Of a stretch of 15,559 nt of DNA, positions 12,927 to 15,559 are shown in pieces. Position numbers and translations under genes: made by a program. Source of the DNA: Opitutales bacterium (GTDB taxonomy: Bacteria; Verrucomicrobiota; Verrucomicrobiia; Opitutales; Intestinicryptomonadaceae); the NCBI GenBank assembly GCA_021641325.1, contig JAJXPD010000036.1, positions 1 through 15,559 on the forward strand. Direction: 5' to 3'. Within the stretch, counting starts at the first letter, position 1, and every line of letters starts with the position of its first letter. The notes beneath the pieces are model-generated. The model saw nothing but the letters and a program-made list of their open reading frames with translations. It had not been told where the DNA came from and made no database searches.

Positions 12927-15134
12927 ATGAAATTTAAGACACTAAAACTGGCGGCGTTTGCCGTCGCAACGGCGGCGGCGGCGGTCTGCGGACGCGCCGA
13001 CGGGGCGAAACCCGAACAAAGTTCCGCCCTGCAATCGCCCAAGCTTGACGACGCCCCGCAGGGGCCGTTTTTCCTCGTGGACGAAACGCCCGCAAACACG
13101 GTGAAGATTTTGGAGGCGTTGACGGGGAAAATCGCAATCGTCGCGCCGAACCTGCCGAACGTAAAGATAAATTTTTCCACGGAGGGCAAGCTGTCGAGGT
13201 CGGAGGCGATAGTTGCGTTCAAGTCGCTGCTGACGGCAAACGGGGTTGCGATAACGCCCCTCGGCGAAAAGTTTTTCAAGGCGTCGCATTCGGGAGTTTC
13301 GGCAACGCAGGCTCCCGCGCTCATTTCAGGCTCGGCAAAAAATATCGCGCCTACGCAGGAGATTTTCTCGAAACTCTACGAGCTTAAATACGCCGACGCC
13401 GAAACATTCCAGCAGACGCTCCTCAAATGCGTGTCGCCCGAAGCCGCGCCCTTCATCGCGCTCTTCCCGCAGAAAAACGCGTTCCTGCTTACCGACACCC
13501 TCGTAAACCACCAGCGTGTGGAAGCCCTGCTTTCGAAAATAGACACGCCCACTACAATCAACGAGGACATCGGCGTTGTCATGCTCAAAAACATGTCAGC
13601 CGACGACCTCAAACGCCGCTTCGCAACCCTCAAAAGCGAAGTCCTCAAAAAGTATTTCGACAAAACCACAATAGAGGCCGACGAGCGCACAAACCAAGTG
13701 CTCATCGCAACCTCCAAGGGCAACCTCAAAAACATAACCGACATCATCGAAAAGCTCGACGTAGACGCGCAGCCGCTTACGAAGTCGGAAGTATTCTATA
13801 TAAGACACGGCGAGGCGAAGGACATCGAAAGCGTTTTGAACAGCGTCGTAAAGGGGCAGAAAACCGCCGCCAAAAACGCGCAGACCGCAAAGACCGCCGC
13901 GGTCAACGCCGCCAACCGCGCAAACAGAATCTCGAACGCGCAAAACAAGGCGGCGAACGCCGCGAAGCTCCCAACAAACCTCACGGCAGACCCCACGGGC
14001 GCGGCGTTGCAGTTCTCCGACTACATCACGATTGTCGCCGACGAGCGCAGCAATTCGGTAGTGGTCTACGGCACGCCCACCGACCTCAAACAAATCGACG
14101 CTATCATAAAGAAAATCGACATCGTCCTCGCGCAGGTAAAAATCGACGTAATCATAACCGAAGTCACCCTCACCGACAACCAGACATCGGGGCTTTCGTC
14201 GTTCGGGCTGGGCTACTCTACGCTCCCGAACGATTCGGGCAAAAAGGGCTGGAACGGGCGGACGGCGGTCGCCGCAATGGACGGCACCGAAACCTCGCCG
14301 TTCACGCTTTCAATCGACGAATACGGCTTCAACAGCGTGTTCAGCGTGGCGTCGCAAAACAGCAACATAAAAATCCTCTCCGCGCCGTCGATTGTCACAA
14401 CGCACAATAAGAAAGCCACAATCAACGTCTCGGAAACGCAGGCGCTCATCACGCAGACAACCTCCATAGAAACAACAAACTACCCGCAGACAAAAAACAC
14501 CGTCGAGTGGAAGGACATCGGCATAATCCTCGAAGTAAAGCCGCTCATCGGCGAAAACGGAGTCGTGCAGATGGAGATAAAACAGACCGTGGAATCGGTC
14601 GTCCGCACGCAGCTTATCAACGACGTAAGCCAGCCGATTATCGGCAAGCGCGAGGCGGAAAGCTTCGTGTCGGCGGCAAGCGGCGAAACCGTGATTCTTG
14701 CGGGTCTGCAACAGACGAAATCAACAAAGACCGACGGCGAAGTCTTCCTGCTCTCCGACCTCCCGCTCGTGGGACACTTCTTCGAACCCAATTCCCAAAA
14801 GGTGGAGCGCACCGAGCTTATCATTTTTATCCGCCCGACAATGGTAAAGAGCGAGGCGTATGCCTCCCTGCTTGCAAAAAACAAAATAGGCTCGGAGGAA
14901 ACGTCGAAAGAGGTTGCGCGGTACTTCGAAACGGGCAAATTCCACGACGCGAAAAACGAAACCATGGACGCGGGAAACCGCAAGTTCAGCTCTTTCGAAA
15001 AAACGGTGCTACCGAAATCGATTACCTCCGACACAAACGCGGAAGAAAAAACCGAAGCGGCGGGCGAATCGGAAACAAAGCCCGAAACAAAACAAAAACG
15101 CGCGGCGAAAAAATCGCGCAGGGCGGTACGATGA
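12927..15134 (+). CDS. Type II secretion outer-membrane secretin, GspD-like
   Basis: This 735-residue protein is the ring-forming outer-membrane channel through which folded proteins leave the periplasm in type II secretion. A signal peptide (about 1-26) precedes an N0-like domain at about 48-120, then N1 (147-207), N2 (213-278) and N3 (287-398), the last three sharing the secretin-repeat look (e.g. TTIEADERTNQVLI at 248-261 and TIVADERSNSVVVYG at 368-382). The secretin core at about 400-640 carries VDVIITEVTL-type, ILSAPSIVTTHNKKA, WKDIGIILEVKP, SAASGETVILAGL and the closing SDLPLVGHFFEPN and ELIIFIRPTMV. Odd points are an Ala/Asn/Lys-rich insert inside N3 (about 308-350) and a 95-residue charged tail ending KKSRRAVR. 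Its stop overlaps the next gene by ATGA. A type IV pilus or filamentous-phage secretin is less likely given the N0-N3 layout. Confidence 0.92.
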   Translation: MKFKTLKLAAFAVATAAAAVCGRADGAKPEQSSALQSPKLDDAPQGPFFLVDETPANTVKILEALTGKIAIVAPNLPNVKINFSTEGKLSRSEAIVAFKSLLTANGVAITPLGEKFFKASHSGVSATQAPALISGSAKNIAPTQEIFSKLYELKYADAETFQQTLLKCVSPEAAPFIALFPQKNAFLLTDTLVNHQRVEALLSKIDTPTTINEDIGVVMLKNMSADDLKRRFATLKSEVLKKYFDKTTIEADERTNQVLIATSKGNLKNITDIIEKLDVDAQPLTKSEVFYIRHGEAKDIESVLNSVVKGQKTAAKNAQTAKTAAVNAANRANRISNAQNKAANAAKLPTNLTADPTGAALQFSDYITIVADERSNSVVVYGTPTDLKQIDAIIKKIDIVLAQVKIDVIITEVTLTDNQTSGLSSFGLGYSTLPNDSGKKGWNGRTAVAAMDGTETSPFTLSIDEYGFNSVFSVASQNSNIKILSAPSIVTTHNKKATINVSETQALITQTTSIETTNYPQTKNTVEWKDIGIILEVKPLIGENGVVQMEIKQTVESVVRTQLINDVSQPIIGKREAESFVSAASGETVILAGLQQTKSTKTDGEVFLLSDLPLVGHFFEPNSQKVERTELIIFIRPTMVKSEAYASLLAKNKIGSEETSKEVARYFETGKFHDAKNETMDAGNRKFSSFEKTVLPKSITSDTNAEEKTEAAGESETKPETKQKRAAKKSRRAVR

Positions 15135-15559
15135 AGAAAATCGCGTTAACGGCACTCGCGGCAGCGGCCGCGCTCTCCGCATTCGCGGCGGGCGAAACCG
15201 CGCCGCAAAAGCGCGCAGAGGCGGTCGAAAAGCTCTTGGCAAAAAACCCCTTCGGCTCTAAAAGCGCGGCGGCGCGGGCGGGCGCAAGGGCGGCAACGGG
15301 CGCGGACGCAAAACGCGCCGCGCTCGAACTGCGGGCAATCTACTGCGTTGACGGCAAGTGGAAATTCGACCTTTTCGATACTGCGGCAAAAACATCGTAC
15401 ACGGTGGGACTGCGGCAGGAGCTGTCCGAGAAAGTCCCCTATACTGTCGATTTCTACGACGACGAAACAAACAGCGTAAGCGTTTCGAGCAACCTCGAAT
15501 CGCTCACCCTAACCCTCAAAACCCCCGACGCCCCGACTGGCCCCGCGCCGCAGCCCGCA
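15131..15559 (+). CDS. Exported protein coupled to the secretin (partial, possibly GspC-like)
   Basis: The gene starts inside the secretin stop codon (ATGA, 15131-15134) and remains open through the last base, so only 143 N-terminal residues are seen. A signal peptide covers about 1-20 (MKKIALTALAAAAALSAFAA). An Ala/Arg-rich helical stretch follows, then at about 76-131 a beta-rich segment: LELRAIYCVDGKWKFDLF, YTVGL, YTVDFYDD and SVSVSSNLESLTLTL. The 'regulation of activity by a small exported domain that restates a value and then yields a strand-rich motif' look is loosely like the periplasmic HR domain of GspC/PilP proteins, which dock on the secretin N0 domain. That is inference from position and pattern only; no membrane anchor beyond the signal peptide is seen. 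A Pro/Ala-rich run begins at the window edge. Confidence 0.8.
   Translation, partial: MKKIALTALAAAAALSAFAAGETAPQKRAEAVEKLLAKNPFGSKSAAARAGARAATGADAKRAALELRAIYCVDGKWKFDLFDTAAKTSYTVGLRQELSEKVPYTVDFYDDETNSVSVSSNLESLTLTLKTPDAPTGPAPQPA

Noticed and set aside
1..15559. CRISPR arrays, tRNA/rRNA genes, insertion sequences, phage genes, toxin-antitoxin or defence systems.
   Set aside because: I saw no regularly spaced repeats, cloverleaf-like sequence, transposase or integrase motif, or known defence domain on either strand.

Overview
The window looks like a chromosomal segment of a Verrucomicrobiota-type bacterium, most likely an Opitutae-like and probably anaerobic, host-associated lineage. This is inferred from: a PEP-CTERM protein whose tail runs PEP-x-EW-hydrophobic-YRRRK; a GspD-type secretin; a Tat-exported Gfo/Idh/MocA-type protein and a DUF1080-PHP fusion, both common in the Planctomycetes/Verrucomicrobia/Bacteroidetes world; thiazole synthesis through ThiH, the oxygen-sensitive tyrosine lyase; and almost no Shine-Dalgarno sequences. 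Base composition is GC-rich and similar throughout. I see no insertion sequence, phage gene, CRISPR array, rRNA or tRNA.

Layout. (1) 42-1259 (+): secreted PEP-CTERM surface protein closed by a strong terminator. (2) 1378-3054 (+): large Ala-rich, TPR-like lipoprotein, ending at a bidirectional terminator shared with the convergent gene. (3) 3119-3412 (-): a drastically shortened Gfo/Idh/MocA oxidoreductase whose N-terminal Tat leader and Rossmann start are joined in frame to what looks like the family's extreme C-terminus. (4) 3538-6594 (+): cutA, a CNNM/CBS membrane protein, a small unknown protein, a small lipoprotein and rlmN. (5) 6787-8145 (-): exported DUF1080-PHP fusion. (6) 8194-12367 (-): a tight run coaX > TPR protein > Cdd1-like helix-hairpin-helix protein > thiG > thiH, closed by a UUCG-loop terminator. 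(7) 12507-12764 (-): small lipoprotein followed by two hairpins. (8) 12927-15559 (+): gspD-like secretin overlapping a second exported protein that runs off the end.

How the genes fit together. Cofactor synthesis (CoaX for CoA, ThiG/ThiH for thiamine thiazole) shares an operon with an exported TPR protein. The secretin and its partner are the start of a type II secretion-like locus. Together with PEP-CTERM sorting, the lipoproteins and the DUF1080-PHP protein, much of the window concerns the cell envelope.

I found no convincing new multi-gene system. The best leads are the internally deleted oxidoreductase, an identical leaderless-promoter geometry (-35, 16 nt, -10, 7 nt, ATG) at three unrelated genes, a terminator placed immediately before coaX, and the divergent control region before the secretin.
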